Shown here: in pieces, positions 1 through 9,145 of the stretch
How the letters are laid out: every line of letters begins with the position of its first letter
Position numbering within the stretch: the first letter of the stretch is position 1
DNA from: JAJZRV01 sp027442615
GTDB taxonomy: Bacteria; Pseudomonadota; Gammaproteobacteria; Burkholderiales; Ferrovaceae
Assembly: GCA_027442615.1 (NCBI GenBank)
Contig: DAIBBI010000008.1
Span: 1-56,331 of the forward strand
DNA length: 56,331 nucleotides
Direction of reading: 5' to 3'
The notes under the pieces: model-generated
The model's database searches: none
What the model was told of the DNA's origin: nothing
What the model saw: only the letters and a program-made list of their open reading frames with translations
Made by a program: the position numbers and the translations under genes

Positions 1-19
1 CCGATTGAGCTACGGGCAC
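1..19 (-). tRNA. 5' end of a tRNA, probably tRNA-Arg (truncated by window edge)
   Basis: Read on the minus strand, the first 19 bases give GTGCCCGTAGCTCAATCGG, a tRNA 5' acceptor strand, a TAGCTCA D-arm start and the GG of the D-loop. The start resembles bacterial tRNA-Arg genes. The anticodon lies outside the window, so the isotype is an inference. It sits 22 bases downstream of tRNA-Pro on the same strand, so the two are probably co-transcribed. Confidence 0.6.
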
Positions 20-41
20 CTGTCAGGAACACCCTAAAATC

Positions 42-118
42 TGGTCGGGGTGGAGAGATTCGAACTCCCGACATCCTGGTCCCAAACCAGGCGCGCTACC
101 AGGCTACGCTACACCCCG
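42..118 (-). tRNA. tRNA-Pro (anticodon UGG)
   Basis: On the minus strand the 77-base sequence starts CGGGGTGTAGCGTAGCCTGG and ends in an encoded CCA. The acceptor arms CGGGGTG and CACCCCG pair. The anticodon stem CCTGG/CCAGG encloses the loop TTTGGGA, giving anticodon UGG. The T-arm carries GTTCGAATC. lolA ends 38 bases upstream on the same strand. Confidence 0.97.
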
Positions 119-156
119 AACCCGCGATTATCCCGGTTGGGCGCTCAAAAATCAAA

Positions 157-789
157 TCATTGAATGACATCCGCGCCCGAAGGCGGGGTAAAACGGAATG
201 CATCCGGCGAAAAATGCGGCGCCTTGTTGAACTGGGTAAAGCGAATGACGATGGTGTGGCCGAAGCTGTCCTGTAATTCCATGCGTGCGAGCGACGACGC
301 GTCAAAACCCAGACGGATCTTTTCAAAGCCGGACTCGGCGGTTTTAGGGGTGGCCATGACCCATTCCAGACCTTCCGAAGCGCCAGCCTCCTCCAGGTGG
401 AACCCCTTCTCGAGAGCATTGTCGCCCGCCAGAATCGCCGCCGGGGTGGAACCCAGACTTTCATTGAGTTTCTTGCGCGTCACCTGTTTCAAGTCGGGAT
501 CCCATATCCACAAGGTGCGCCCATCGCCCACGATGGTTTGCGGGTAAGGCTTTTGGTATTCCCAGCGAAATTTTCCAGGCCGCGAAAACTGGAACATGCC
601 ACTGCTGCTCTGCGCAGTTGAGGAAGCCTTGGCACCAAGGCTGGTCTGGGTAAATTGCGCCTGTCCCGACTGCGTGTCCTGTACAAAGCTTTTGAGGCGA
701 TCCAGACCACTACCCCAGGCCGACATCGAGAGGCCGGCCAGTACCGCCATCAGCCCCACCGCCATATGGCGCGTACTTTTCAATTTCAC
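157..789 (-). CDS. lolA: Outer-membrane lipoprotein carrier protein LolA
   Basis: Periplasmic chaperone that takes lipoproteins released by LolCDE and hands them to LolB at the outer membrane. The 210-residue product begins with a basic, hydrophobic signal peptide ending near SAWG, followed by the typical LolA opening LDRLKSFVQDTQSGQAQF and the FSRPGKFRWEYQKPYPQTIVGDG region that forms the lipid-binding half-barrel. E. coli LolA has 203 residues, so the gene is full length. The start is a GTG whose first four bases overlap the ftsK stop (GTGA), with a GGAGGA ribosome site 8-9 bases upstream, so it is translationally coupled to ftsK. This ftsK-lolA order is common in proteobacteria. Confidence 0.96.
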   Translation of the reverse strand: MKLKSTRHMAVGLMAVLAGLSMSAWGSGLDRLKSFVQDTQSGQAQFTQTSLGAKASSTAQSSSGMFQFSRPGKFRWEYQKPYPQTIVGDGRTLWIWDPDLKQVTRKKLNESLGSTPAAILAGDNALEKGFHLEEAGASEGLEWVMATPKTAESGFEKIRLGFDASSLARMELQDSFGHTIVIRFTQFNKAPHFSPDAFRFTPPSGADVIQ

Positions 790-3110
790 TTTTCGATTCC
801 TCCGGGCACCAGCACTTCACGATTGCCATTGGTGGCCATGGATGACACCAGCCCGGCACGCTCCATGTCCTCGATCAGGCGTGCCGCCCGGTTATAGCCA
901 ATGCGCAGGTGACGCTGCACCAGCGAGATGGAAGCGCGTCGCGACTGCAGTACGATGGCCACCGCCTGATCGTAAAGCGGATCAGCCTCACCGCCCGCTG
1001 GCGTCTCGCCACCACCCATCTCCATCTCAGCTGCAGCCGCAGCACCGCCATCCAGCAGGCCTTCAACATAATCGGGTTCGCCCTGTGCCTTCAGGAATTC
1101 CACTACACGGTGCACTTCATCGTCGGCAACATAAGCGCCATGAACCCGTTGTGGATAACCTGCCCCGGTGGGCAAGTAGAGCATATCCCCTTGCCCGAGC
1201 AATGCCTCGGCACCCATCTGATCAAGGATGGTGCGCGAATCGACGCGGCTGGACACCTGAAAGGAAACGCGTGTGGGAATGTTGGCCTTGATGAGCCCCG
1301 TGATCACATCCACGGAGGGTCGCTGAGTGGCCACCACGAGGTGGATGCCTGCTGCGCGCGCTTTCTGCGCAATGCGCGCAATGAGCTCTTCCACTTTCTT
1401 GCCCACCACCATCATCAGGTCCGCCAACTCGTCGATGACCACCACCACATTGGGCAGTGACGAAAGCGGCTCGGGATCCTCGGGCGTCAGCGTGAAGGGG
1501 TTGGTAATTTTTTCGCCGGCCTTTTCAGCCTCTTCGAGTTTATGGTTGTAGCCCGCAAGATTGCGCACGCCCAGGGCCGACATCAGCTTGTAGCGCTTGT
1601 CCATCTCTGTGACGCACCACTGCAATGCGTGCGCCGCCTCCTTCATGTCCACCACCACCGGGGCGAGCAGGTGCGGGATGCCGTCGTACACTGACAGTTC
1701 CAGCATCTTGGGATCCACCAGAATCAGGCGCACCTGTTGCGGTGTTGCCTTGTACAGCAGGCTCAGGATCATCGCGTTGATCGCCACCGACTTGCCAGAC
1801 CCCGTAGTGCCTGCCACGAGAAGGTGAGGCATTTTGCCCAGATCCACCACCACGGGGCGCCCCGCAATGTCCTTGCCCATGGCCAGGGTCAGGGGAGAGC
1901 CCATGTCACCGTAGGCCTCAGAACCGATGATCTCGGATAGGCGCACCACTTCACGACGGGGATTGGGAATTTCAAGCCCCATGCAGCTTTTTCCGGGTAT
2001 GGTTTCCACCACCCGGATGTTACCCACCGACAGGGCGCGCGCCAGATCCTTGACGAGATTGACGATCTGGCTTCCTTTCACCCCCACGGCAGGCTCGATT
2101 TCGTAACGGGTAATGACCGGTCCGGGGTACGCCGCCAGCACCTTGACTTCCACGTTGAAGTCGGCGAGCTTGCGCTCGATGAGGCGGGAAGTGAATTCCA
2201 GCGTTTCGGCCGAAACCGTCTCGCTTTGGGCCTCAGGCTGGTCCAGCAGGGACAGGGGCGGCAGGTCGGAATCGGGCAATTCACGAAACAGCGAAGCCTG
2301 CTTTTCCTTCACTGCGCGGGCGGACTGGGGAATCTGTGCAACAGGGGGCGCAATCATCAAGGGGGCCTGCGTATCCATCTGCTTGCGCGCTTCCACCACC
2401 ACCGCTTCACGGGCCACTTCCGCTTTCCGTCCTGCCCGGCGATCCTGCCAGGCGCGCCACTGCTCCACCAGTCCCAAGGCGCCCCGTTCCACCTGGGTGC
2501 CCAGCCATTCCGCCATCTGAATCCAGGAGAGCCCCGTCAGCAACGAAAAACCGATGGCAAACCCTGTCAGGAAAAACATCAATGCGCCGCTGACTCCCAT
2601 GGCGCTTGCCACCATGTCGGCAAACTCGCAACCCACCACGCCGCCCGCACCGCTGCAGGTACCTGCACCCGTGGGCTGGAGCGGCAATTGAAACTGGCTA
2701 CCGGCAAAGCGCATGGCTTCGATGGCGGCGCTGGTCAACAGTAGCAGCCAGAACCCGCCCACCATGGCCATCACCCAGTGGCGGCTACGCGCGGGCTGCG
2801 CTATGCCGATCTCCCTTTCGCGGTCGGAGGCGAGCGTGCGGTAGCCGCGCCACACAGCCATGATGAGGGCCACCACAAACCAGGTGGTGGAGTAGCCAAA
2901 CAGGTAGAGCAGCAAATCGGAAACCCACGCGCCAATACGCCCGCCAGCATTGGATACAACGCGGGAAGTGGCCCCCACCGACCAGCCCGGATCGCTGCGA
3001 TGGTAGGTGACCAGAATCATGGCAAGGTACGCGGCGGCCAGAACCACCAGGCCCAACAGGGCCTCACGCAGCAGACGCGCCAGCTTTGAAGGAACGGGAG
3101 TGGCAGACAT
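786..3110 (-). CDS. ftsK: DNA translocase FtsK
   Basis: Septum-anchored ATPase that pumps DNA toward dif and activates XerCD to resolve chromosome dimers at division. The 774-residue protein has four membrane helices in the first ~200 residues, a short linker (~205-300) rather than the very long one of E. coli FtsK, and the alpha/beta motor with Walker A GTTGSGKS at 434-441 and Walker B VVVVIDELADLMM near 555. The C-terminal winged-helix gamma domain (about 705-760, ending in the LIEDMERAGLVSS segment) recognises KOPS. Length is typical of the short-linker form. It is divergent from trxB, 59 bases away, and overlaps lolA by four bases. Confidence 0.96.
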   Translation of the reverse strand: MSATPVPSKLARLLREALLGLVVLAAAYLAMILVTYHRSDPGWSVGATSRVVSNAGGRIGAWVSDLLLYLFGYSTTWFVVALIMAVWRGYRTLASDREREIGIAQPARSRHWVMAMVGGFWLLLLTSAAIEAMRFAGSQFQLPLQPTGAGTCSGAGGVVGCEFADMVASAMGVSGALMFFLTGFAIGFSLLTGLSWIQMAEWLGTQVERGALGLVEQWRAWQDRRAGRKAEVAREAVVVEARKQMDTQAPLMIAPPVAQIPQSARAVKEKQASLFRELPDSDLPPLSLLDQPEAQSETVSAETLEFTSRLIERKLADFNVEVKVLAAYPGPVITRYEIEPAVGVKGSQIVNLVKDLARALSVGNIRVVETIPGKSCMGLEIPNPRREVVRLSEIIGSEAYGDMGSPLTLAMGKDIAGRPVVVDLGKMPHLLVAGTTGSGKSVAINAMILSLLYKATPQQVRLILVDPKMLELSVYDGIPHLLAPVVVDMKEAAHALQWCVTEMDKRYKLMSALGVRNLAGYNHKLEEAEKAGEKITNPFTLTPEDPEPLSSLPNVVVVIDELADLMMVVGKKVEELIARIAQKARAAGIHLVVATQRPSVDVITGLIKANIPTRVSFQVSSRVDSRTILDQMGAEALLGQGDMLYLPTGAGYPQRVHGAYVADDEVHRVVEFLKAQGEPDYVEGLLDGGAAAAAEMEMGGGETPAGGEADPLYDQAVAIVLQSRRASISLVQRHLRIGYNRAARLIEDMERAGLVSSMATNGNREVLVPGGIEK

Positions 3111-3169
3111 GCGCGGATTATAGCCTGTCTGCCGGATGTTATACTTTGCACTTTTTGCAGGTGTGTCCC

Positions 3170-4135
3170 ATGAGCCAAGCGCCTCGCCACTGCCCTCTAC
3201 TGATTCTGGGCTCGGGCCCAGCGGGTTATACCGCCGCCGTCTATGCCGCCCGCGCCAACCTCCATCCCGTACTGATCACGGGACTGGCCCAGGGCGGCCA
3301 GTTGATGACCACCACCGAAGTGGACAACTGGCCCGCTGACGCCATGGGCGTCCAGGGACCGGAGCTGATGCAGCGTTTTCAGCAGCACGCCGAACGATTT
3401 CACACCGAAATCCTGTTCGACCATATCCACCGCGCCGACCTGCAAGCGCGCCCCTTCACCCTGCAGGGGGATAACGGCACCTACACCTGCGATGCCCTGA
3501 TCATTGCCACGGGAGCATCCGCGCTCTACCTGGGCCTGCCTTCCGAAGAGGCGTTCATGGGTCGCGGCGTTTCGGGCTGCGCCACTTGCGACGGCTTCTT
3601 TTACCGTGGCGAAGACGTGGCGGTCATCGGCGGTGGGAACACTGCAGTGGAGGAAGCGCTCTACCTCAGCAACATCGCGCGCAGCGTAACCTTGGTCCAT
3701 CGCCGGGACAGGTTGCGGGCCGAACCCATCCTTGTGGACCAGCTGCTGGAAAAATCCCGCACCGGCAACGTGCGCCTGCTATGGAACCACACGCTGGACG
3801 AAGTGCTGGGCGATGAGAGTGGCGTTACGGGGATGCGCATTAAGGGCACCGCGGACCAGGCCACTCAGGAGGTGCCACTCAAGGGAGTGTTCATTGCCAT
3901 CGGCCATCGCCCCAACACCGAGTTGTTTGCCGGACAACTGGCCATGGAGAACGGTTATATCGTGACCCAGACCGGGCGCATCGGCGGATTTACCCAAACC
4001 AGCATTCCCGGCGTCTTTGCTGCCGGCGACGTACAGGACCATGTCTACCGCCAGGCCATCACCAGCGCTGCCACAGGGTGCATGGCAGCGCTTGATGCCC
4101 AGCGCTATCTGGAGAACCTTGCCCGCCCGGCATGA
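3170..4135 (+). CDS. trxB: Thioredoxin reductase TrxB
   Basis: FAD flavoenzyme that uses NADPH to reduce thioredoxin in the cytoplasm. The 321-residue protein has the N-terminal FAD-binding GSGPAGYTAAVYAARA motif, the redox-active pair C137-A-T-C140 in SGCATCDG, the NADPH-binding GGGNTAVEEA fold and the C-terminal GVFAAGDVQD motif closing the FAD site. The frame is open further upstream to 3086, but that would run into the ftsK coding region. The ATG at 3170 gives the normal TrxB N-terminus, and TATACT at 3140-3145 is a possible -10 element. The stop overlaps the next gene by four bases (ATGA), so trxB appears to lead the arn cluster. Confidence 0.96.
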   Translation: MSQAPRHCPLLILGSGPAGYTAAVYAARANLHPVLITGLAQGGQLMTTTEVDNWPADAMGVQGPELMQRFQQHAERFHTEILFDHIHRADLQARPFTLQGDNGTYTCDALIIATGASALYLGLPSEEAFMGRGVSGCATCDGFFYRGEDVAVIGGGNTAVEEALYLSNIARSVTLVHRRDRLRAEPILVDQLLEKSRTGNVRLLWNHTLDEVLGDESGVTGMRIKGTADQATQEVPLKGVFIAIGHRPNTELFAGQLAMENGYIVTQTGRIGGFTQTSIPGVFAAGDVQDHVYRQAITSAATGCMAALDAQRYLENLARPA

Positions 4136-5760
4136 AACGCCCCCTGGCCATCGCGCTGCTGTTTGTCCTGCTGTGGGGGATGGCGCTTGCAACCCGCAGC
4201 ATCACCCGTCCTGACGAGGGCCGCTACGCGGAAATTGCGCGTGAAATGGCCGTTTCGGGCGACTGGGTCACCCCACGCCTGAACGGCATCCCCTATTTCG
4301 AGAAGCCCCCTCTCCAGTATTGGGCCACCACCCTGAGCATCGGGCTGCTGGGCCCCACCGCACTGGCGGCGCGGCTGTGGACCGCCCTCATGGGGTTGCT
4401 GGGCGTATGGGTGGTGTGGCGCACGGGCGACCGCCTCTTTGGCCATGGCAGCGGCAAGTGGGCGGCTCTCGTCCTCATCAGCAGCCTATATTACGCAGCG
4501 CTGGGTCACATCAATTCGCTCGACATGGGGGTGAGCGTCTGGATGACCGTTTCCGTCTGCGCCTTTTTACGCGCCCAGGTGGAAGACCGGCGCTGGATGA
4601 TGCTGGCCTGGGCCGGAGCTGCGGCGGCTGTGCTGAGCAAGGGCTTGATGGCTTTGGTGTTGCCCGGTGGGGCCCTGATCCTGTATTCCCTGTGGACCCG
4701 CGACGTCTCGCCCTGGCGACGCCTCGATCCCATCCGTGGCGTGCTGATTTTACTGGCGCTGGCCGCCCCCTGGTTTCTGTTGTGCGGGGCAGAGCATCCC
4801 GAATTCCTTCACTTCTTTTTCATTCACGAACATCTCGAGCGATTTACCAGTACCGTCCACCAGCGCGTGGAACCCTTCTGGTATTTCCTGCCGGTCGTGT
4901 TGGCCGGTTGGCTGCCCTGGACCGGCCTGCTCTACAACAGCGTGATCCGCCCACTGCGCGGATTTCATTCGCGGGTCTTTTCGCCGCAGCGATTTCTGGC
5001 GCTCTACGCCCTGCTGGTGGTGGCCTTTTTCAGCTTTTCCGGTTCCAAACTGCCCTCCTACATCCTGCCAGCTTTCCCCGTCATAGCCCTTTTGATGGGA
5101 CGCACGCTGGCACAGCGGCCGAGGCTGCCCACAAGCGCCATGGGGCTGGCGCTTCTGTGGTCAGCAACCCTCATCTTTGTCGCGGCCGTACTGCGCTTTC
5201 CGGAAATCGCCGCCCAGTGGGGAATCCAGCCTGACATTGATGCGGACATGGTAACGTCCTACCAGCATTTTTCCGGCTGGATGCTGGCTGCCAGCGCAGC
5301 CCTCATGGCAGGCATACTGCTGGCATTGCGCTGGCGCGACGTGGCGTTCAAGGCCTTCACGGCACTGGCCTTCGCCTCCCTCATGGCAGTGCAACTCCTG
5401 ATGCAGGGAAGCGAAAGCCTCTCCGACGTCACTTCAAGCCGCGGCATCGCCACGGACTATGCCGCGGAATTTCGGGCAGCCTCCCATATCTACAGCGTCG
5501 GCACCTATGACCAGACGCTGGATTACTACCTTCAACGCACCGTTGTGCTGGTGGCATTCCAGGACGAACTGGCTTTCGGTCTGACGCTTGAGCCCTGGCG
5601 TTCCATTCCCACGCTCATGGCGTTTCGCGCCACATGGCAGAACGACACCAGCGCGCTTGCCATCATGGCCCCCACCACTTACGACATGCTGTCCACGGAG
5701 GGATTACCCATGCGCGTAATTTTCCGGGACACCCGCCGTGTTATAGTGGCGCGCATATGA
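4132..5760 (+). CDS. arnT: ArnT-like lipid-linked aminoarabinose/glycosyl transferase (GT83/PMT-like)
   Basis: Predicted inner-membrane glycosyltransferase that moves a sugar from an undecaprenyl-phosphate carrier to lipid A on the periplasmic face. The 542-residue protein has a signal-anchor start, then the family motif DEGRYAEIAREM near residues 27-38 with the acidic residue that binds the carrier, followed by about 11-12 hydrophobic helices and a short C-terminal soluble domain. Length matches E. coli ArnT (550). Its place directly before arnE-, arnB-, arnC- and arnA-like genes, with four-base overlaps on both sides, supports a lipid A Ara4N role. The sugar cannot be proved from sequence; a more general undecaprenyl-sugar transferase is possible. 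Confidence 0.85.
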   Translation: MKRPLAIALLFVLLWGMALATRSITRPDEGRYAEIAREMAVSGDWVTPRLNGIPYFEKPPLQYWATTLSIGLLGPTALAARLWTALMGLLGVWVVWRTGDRLFGHGSGKWAALVLISSLYYAALGHINSLDMGVSVWMTVSVCAFLRAQVEDRRWMMLAWAGAAAAVLSKGLMALVLPGGALILYSLWTRDVSPWRRLDPIRGVLILLALAAPWFLLCGAEHPEFLHFFFIHEHLERFTSTVHQRVEPFWYFLPVVLAGWLPWTGLLYNSVIRPLRGFHSRVFSPQRFLALYALLVVAFFSFSGSKLPSYILPAFPVIALLMGRTLAQRPRLPTSAMGLALLWSATLIFVAAVLRFPEIAAQWGIQPDIDADMVTSYQHFSGWMLAASAALMAGILLALRWRDVAFKAFTALAFASLMAVQLLMQGSESLSDVTSSRGIATDYAAEFRAASHIYSVGTYDQTLDYYLQRTVVLVAFQDELAFGLTLEPWRSIPTLMAFRATWQNDTSALAIMAPTTYDMLSTEGLPMRVIFRDTRRVIVARI

Positions 5761-6128
5761 GCCTGGCCAGTTTTTCATTGATCCTCACCGGCGTTTTGCT
5801 CAACGCCGTCGCACAACTGTTGCTGAAAGCCGGCACCAACGCCATTGGCCATTTCTCCTTCGAATGGCGTAACGTCGTACCCATCGGTTGGCAAGTGGCT
5901 ACAGAACCCCACATTCTGGGCGGCCTTTTCTGCTATGCCGTCAGTGTGGTGGTCTGGATCCTGGCCCTGTCGCGCGTCCCTGTTTCCATCGCCTATCCCA
6001 TGCTTTCCATTGGCTATGTGGTCAATGCCCTGGCCGCCTACTGGCTGCTGGGAGAATCATTTTCCGCCATGCGGCTGACGGGAATTTTTGTCATCATTCT
6101 GGGAGTATTCCTCATTGCACGCAGCTGA
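5757..6128 (+). CDS. arnE: ArnE/EamA-type small membrane transporter
   Basis: Small four-helix membrane protein of the EamA/SMR superfamily, predicted to help flip undecaprenyl-phosphate-aminoarabinose across the inner membrane. The 123-residue product consists almost wholly of four hydrophobic segments and has the typical SIAYPMLSIGYVVNALAAYWLLGE motif region of the ArnE/ArnF/EmrE group. E. coli uses an ArnE-ArnF heterodimer. Only one such gene is seen here, so it may act as a homodimer or find its partner elsewhere. The ATG at 5757 overlaps the arnT stop (ATGA). The frame is open further upstream, but that would lie inside arnT. Confidence 0.82.
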   Translation: MSLASFSLILTGVLLNAVAQLLLKAGTNAIGHFSFEWRNVVPIGWQVATEPHILGGLFCYAVSVVVWILALSRVPVSIAYPMLSIGYVVNALAAYWLLGESFSAMRLTGIFVIILGVFLIARS

Positions 6129-7266
6129 TTCAAAAGGGGCCAAACCCTTTCTGCCCTTTGCCCGACCCACCATCGATGAGACCATGGTGGCGGCCGTGGC
6201 AGATACCTTGCGCTCCCTCTGGATCACATCAGGGCCACAGGTGCTTGCCTTTGAAAAGGCCTTGTCCGAATATCACGGTGGCCGTCCGGTTCGCGTATTC
6301 ACTTCGGCCACAGCCGCACTGGAAGTGGCCCTGCTCGTCGCGGGTATCGGCCCGGGCGACGAAGTCATCATGCCCGCCCAGACCTTTTTTTCCTGCGCCA
6401 ATGCCATCGCCCGCACGGGTGCCCGGCCGGTGTTCGTGGATGTGGACCCCGTCACCCGCAACATGGACCTGAACGCCACCGAAGCGGCCATCAATACGCG
6501 CACGCGTGCACTCATACCCACACATTTTGCAGGACTGCCCATGGACATGGACGCGCTCCATGAACTGGCCGGGGACACCAACCTGCGGGTCATCGAGGAT
6601 GCCGCGCTGGCCATCGGCAGCCAATGGAAGGGGCGGCGCATCGGCAGTTTTGGGGACATTGCAAGCTTCAGCTTTCATCCCAACAAAAACATGACCACCA
6701 TCGAAGGCGGTGCGCTGGTATTTGAGGACGAATCCGAAGCACTGCTTGCCGAGCGATTCCGTTTTCATGGCATCGCTCGCAACCCGGATGGCACCCGCGA
6801 CGTCACGGTGCTGGGAGGCAAGTACAACCTCCCTGACGTCAATGCAAGGTTGGGGCTGCTGCAACTGGCCCGACTGGACGAATTCACCGCGCGGCGCCAA
6901 CAACTGGTGACCCGGTATTTCGAGCAACTGCAAACCGACCCGCCCTGTACGCTGCCGGCGCGGGGCGATGCTGGCCACAGCTGGAATTTCTTTGCACCGT
7001 TGTTACCGCTCGACCAGCTCACCCTGACGCGCAAACAAGTCATGGATGCACTGCAGGCCGAAGGCATTGGCACCGGCATCTCCTACGAAGCCGTGCATCT
7101 CACCACCCAATACCGCAAGCTGGGCTATCATGAGGGAGATTTTCCCCATGCCGAACACATTGCCCGCACCACCCTGACCCTGCCACTCTATCCCACCCTG
7201 GAAATAGCCGATGTGGACCGGGTCTGTCAGACGCTGCGGACCATCCTTCACGCCGCCAAACGATGA
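6115..7266 (+). CDS. arnB: ArnB-like UDP-4-keto-pentose aminotransferase (DegT/DnrJ/EryC1/StrS family)
   Basis: PLP enzyme expected to convert UDP-4-keto-arabinose to UDP-4-amino-4-deoxy-L-arabinose with glutamate as donor. The fold signatures are the ITSGPQVLAFEKAL start, EDAALAIGS, and the PLP-binding lysine K191 in FSFHPNKNMTTIEGG, where the enterobacterial enzyme has HAIKN. I chose TTG at 6115 as start: GGGAG lies nine bases upstream (6101-6105), and it gives a normal-length 383-residue protein overlapping arnE by 14 bases. An ATG at 6088 in the same frame would need a 41-base overlap and a longer tail. The substrate is inferred from the neighbouring arnC and arnA modules. Confidence 0.88.
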   Translation: MHAADSKGAKPFLPFARPTIDETMVAAVADTLRSLWITSGPQVLAFEKALSEYHGGRPVRVFTSATAALEVALLVAGIGPGDEVIMPAQTFFSCANAIARTGARPVFVDVDPVTRNMDLNATEAAINTRTRALIPTHFAGLPMDMDALHELAGDTNLRVIEDAALAIGSQWKGRRIGSFGDIASFSFHPNKNMTTIEGGALVFEDESEALLAERFRFHGIARNPDGTRDVTVLGGKYNLPDVNARLGLLQLARLDEFTARRQQLVTRYFEQLQTDPPCTLPARGDAGHSWNFFAPLLPLDQLTLTRKQVMDALQAEGIGTGISYEAVHLTTQYRKLGYHEGDFPHAEHIARTTLTLPLYPTLEIADVDRVCQTLRTILHAAKR

Positions 7267-8228
7267 TCGCCATGTCCAACCCGAGTCTTTCAGTGGTCAT
7301 TCCCGTTTACAACGAGGAAGAGGGGCTGCAAGCCCTGTTTGACCGGCTTTACGTGGCGCTGGATGCCTTGCGTGTCCCCTACGAAGTCATCTTCATCAAC
7401 GATGGCAGTACAGACCGCTCAGTTGCCCTGTTGCGGGGCCAGTTTGAAAAACGCCCGGATGCCACGCGCGTCATTCTGCTCAACGGCAACTATGGCCAGC
7501 ACATGGCCATCATGGCGGGCTTTGAGCAATCCCGCGGCGACCGCGTTGTGACGCTGGATGCCGACCTGCAGAATCCGCCGGAGGAAATTGGAAAGCTGCT
7601 TGCCGCCATGGATGCCGGCCATGATTATGTGGGCACGGTGCGCCAGAACCGCCAGGACAGCGCCTGGCGCCGCTGGGCCTCGCGCCTGATGAACCGGCTG
7701 CGTGAGCGCATCACGCGCATCCGCATGACCGACCAGGGCTGCATGCTGCGCGCCTACGATCGCAAGATCGTCCGGGCCATTGCCTCGTGCCGTGAAGTAA
7801 ACACCTATATCCCTGCGCTGGCCTATACTTTTTCTGCGCACCCCACCGAAGTGGCGGTCCGACATGAGGAAAGAACCGCAGGTGAATCCAAATATTCCCT
7901 GTACAGCCTGGTGCGCCTCAACTTCGACCTCGTGACCGGGTTTTCCGTCTTTCCGCTGCAACTTTTTTCCCTGCTCGGCATGGTCCTGTCACTACTGTCC
8001 GGCCTCTTTGTAGCGTACCTGTTCATTCGTCGGCTGGTAGTGGGGCCCGAAGCCGAGGGCTTGTTTACCCTGTTTGCCATCACCTTCTTCCTGATCAGCA
8101 TTCTGCTCTTTGGCATCGGTCTTCTGGGGGAATATGTGGGCCGAATTTACCAGCAGGTGCGGGATCGCCCTCGTTTTCTCATTGAAGCCATCCTGGAAGC
8201 GCCCCAAGAGGGCGCGCGAGACGCATGA
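7263..8228 (+). CDS. arnC: ArnC-like undecaprenyl-phosphate 4-deoxy-4-formamido-L-arabinose transferase
   Basis: GT2 glycosyltransferase anchored in the inner membrane that attaches formyl-aminoarabinose from the UDP-sugar to undecaprenyl phosphate. The 321 residues start with the GT-A fold (SVVIPVYNEEEGLQAL, FINDGSTDRS) and the DxD-type TLDADLQNPPEEI segment. TDQGCMLRAYDR and GESKYSLYSL follow, with two membrane helices at the C-terminus (about 225-290). Length matches E. coli ArnC (322). The ATG at 7263 overlaps the arnB stop by four bases; a second ATG at 7272 is also possible. This family includes close relatives for glucose and other sugars, and context decides for Ara4FN. Confidence 0.88.
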   Translation: MIAMSNPSLSVVIPVYNEEEGLQALFDRLYVALDALRVPYEVIFINDGSTDRSVALLRGQFEKRPDATRVILLNGNYGQHMAIMAGFEQSRGDRVVTLDADLQNPPEEIGKLLAAMDAGHDYVGTVRQNRQDSAWRRWASRLMNRLRERITRIRMTDQGCMLRAYDRKIVRAIASCREVNTYIPALAYTFSAHPTEVAVRHEERTAGESKYSLYSLVRLNFDLVTGFSVFPLQLFSLLGMVLSLLSGLFVAYLFIRRLVVGPEAEGLFTLFAITFFLISILLFGIGLLGEYVGRIYQQVRDRPRFLIEAILEAPQEGARDA

Positions 8229-9109
8229 CGCGCGCCGTTGTTTTTGCGTACCACACCATCGGCGTACGCTGCCTGGAAGTCCTTCTCGATAATGGCGTGG
8301 AAGTGTCCCTGGTAGTGACGCACCAGGACAACCCACGGGAAACCATATGGTTTGAAAGCGTGGCTGATCTCGCCCGCCTGCGAGGCATTCCACTGATCAC
8401 CCCAGAGGATCCCAATGATCCTGACATCGTGCAGAAAATTCGCGACCTCAAACCGGACTTTCTATTTTCCTTTTACTACCGCCATATGCTGGGGACGGCA
8501 CTGCTGGCACTCCCCGCACGCGGTGCCTATAACCTGCACGGCTCGCTGCTGCCGAAGTTTCGGGGGCGTGTGCCCATCAACTGGGCGGTCATACTGGGTG
8601 AAACCGAGACCGGCGCCACGCTGCACGCCATGACCGTCAAACCCGACCAAGGCGACATCGTGGCCCAGGAGCGGGTTCCCATCGGACCGGACGATACGGC
8701 CTTCGAGGTGTTTCAACGGGTCGCGGAGGCGGGCGTGGTGGCATTGAAAAAGGCGCTGGGCCCCCTGCTCTCCGGCCAGGCCCACCACCGCCCCCAAAAC
8801 CTTGCAGCTGGCTCTTATCATGGCGGACGCCGCCCCGAGGACGGTTGCATTGACTGGAGCCAGCCGGCGCAGGCGATCCATAACCTGGTGCGCGGCGTGG
8901 CCCCCCCTTACCCCGGCGCTTTCACCCGCCTTGCAGGCCATATCGCGCGCATTCTGCGCACCAGCCTCACCCAAAGCAATGACGCCATCGCCCGCACGAC
9001 GGGAGGCGATGGCGCCCCACTGTACATCCTGGCCATGGAACTTGATGGGAAACCGATGGATGCCGTCGAATTCCAGCACCGCTTTCCCCTCGGCGTGCAT
9101 CCGCACTGA
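8225..9109 (+). CDS. Stand-alone ArnA formyltransferase module
   Basis: Predicted to formylate UDP-Ara4N using 10-formyl-tetrahydrofolate, the job of the N-terminal half of enterobacterial ArnA. The 294-residue protein carries the formyltransferase motif NLHGSLLPKFRGRVPINWA with the catalytic Asn and His, and the later catalytic Asp in KPDQGDIVAQE. It ends after the OB-like C-terminal subdomain, where E. coli ArnA continues into its decarboxylase half. That half is a separate gene 36 bases downstream. The ATG overlaps the arnC stop by four bases. Methionyl-tRNA formyltransferase is related, but the arn context and the opening MTRAVVFAYHTIGVRCLEVLL favour the ArnA role. Confidence 0.87.
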   Translation: MTRAVVFAYHTIGVRCLEVLLDNGVEVSLVVTHQDNPRETIWFESVADLARLRGIPLITPEDPNDPDIVQKIRDLKPDFLFSFYYRHMLGTALLALPARGAYNLHGSLLPKFRGRVPINWAVILGETETGATLHAMTVKPDQGDIVAQERVPIGPDDTAFEVFQRVAEAGVVALKKALGPLLSGQAHHRPQNLAAGSYHGGRRPEDGCIDWSQPAQAIHNLVRGVAPPYPGAFTRLAGHIARILRTSLTQSNDAIARTTGGDGAPLYILAMELDGKPMDAVEFQHRFPLGVHPH

Positions 9110-9110
9110 C

Positions 9111-9119
9111 TGGTATAAT
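9111..9119 (+). promoter_or_regulatory. Extended -10 promoter between the two arnA halves
   Basis: TGGTATAAT is a perfect extended -10 element (TG-N-TATAAT) lying in the 36-base gap after the formyltransferase stop. No good -35 is visible, as is usual for extended -10 promoters. Transcription would start near 9126, 20 bases before the ATG at 9146, and could drive the decarboxylase gene and purEK independently of trxB-arn. Confidence 0.5.
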
Positions 9120-9145
9120 CGCGGTTTTATCTGCGGCTGGATCAC

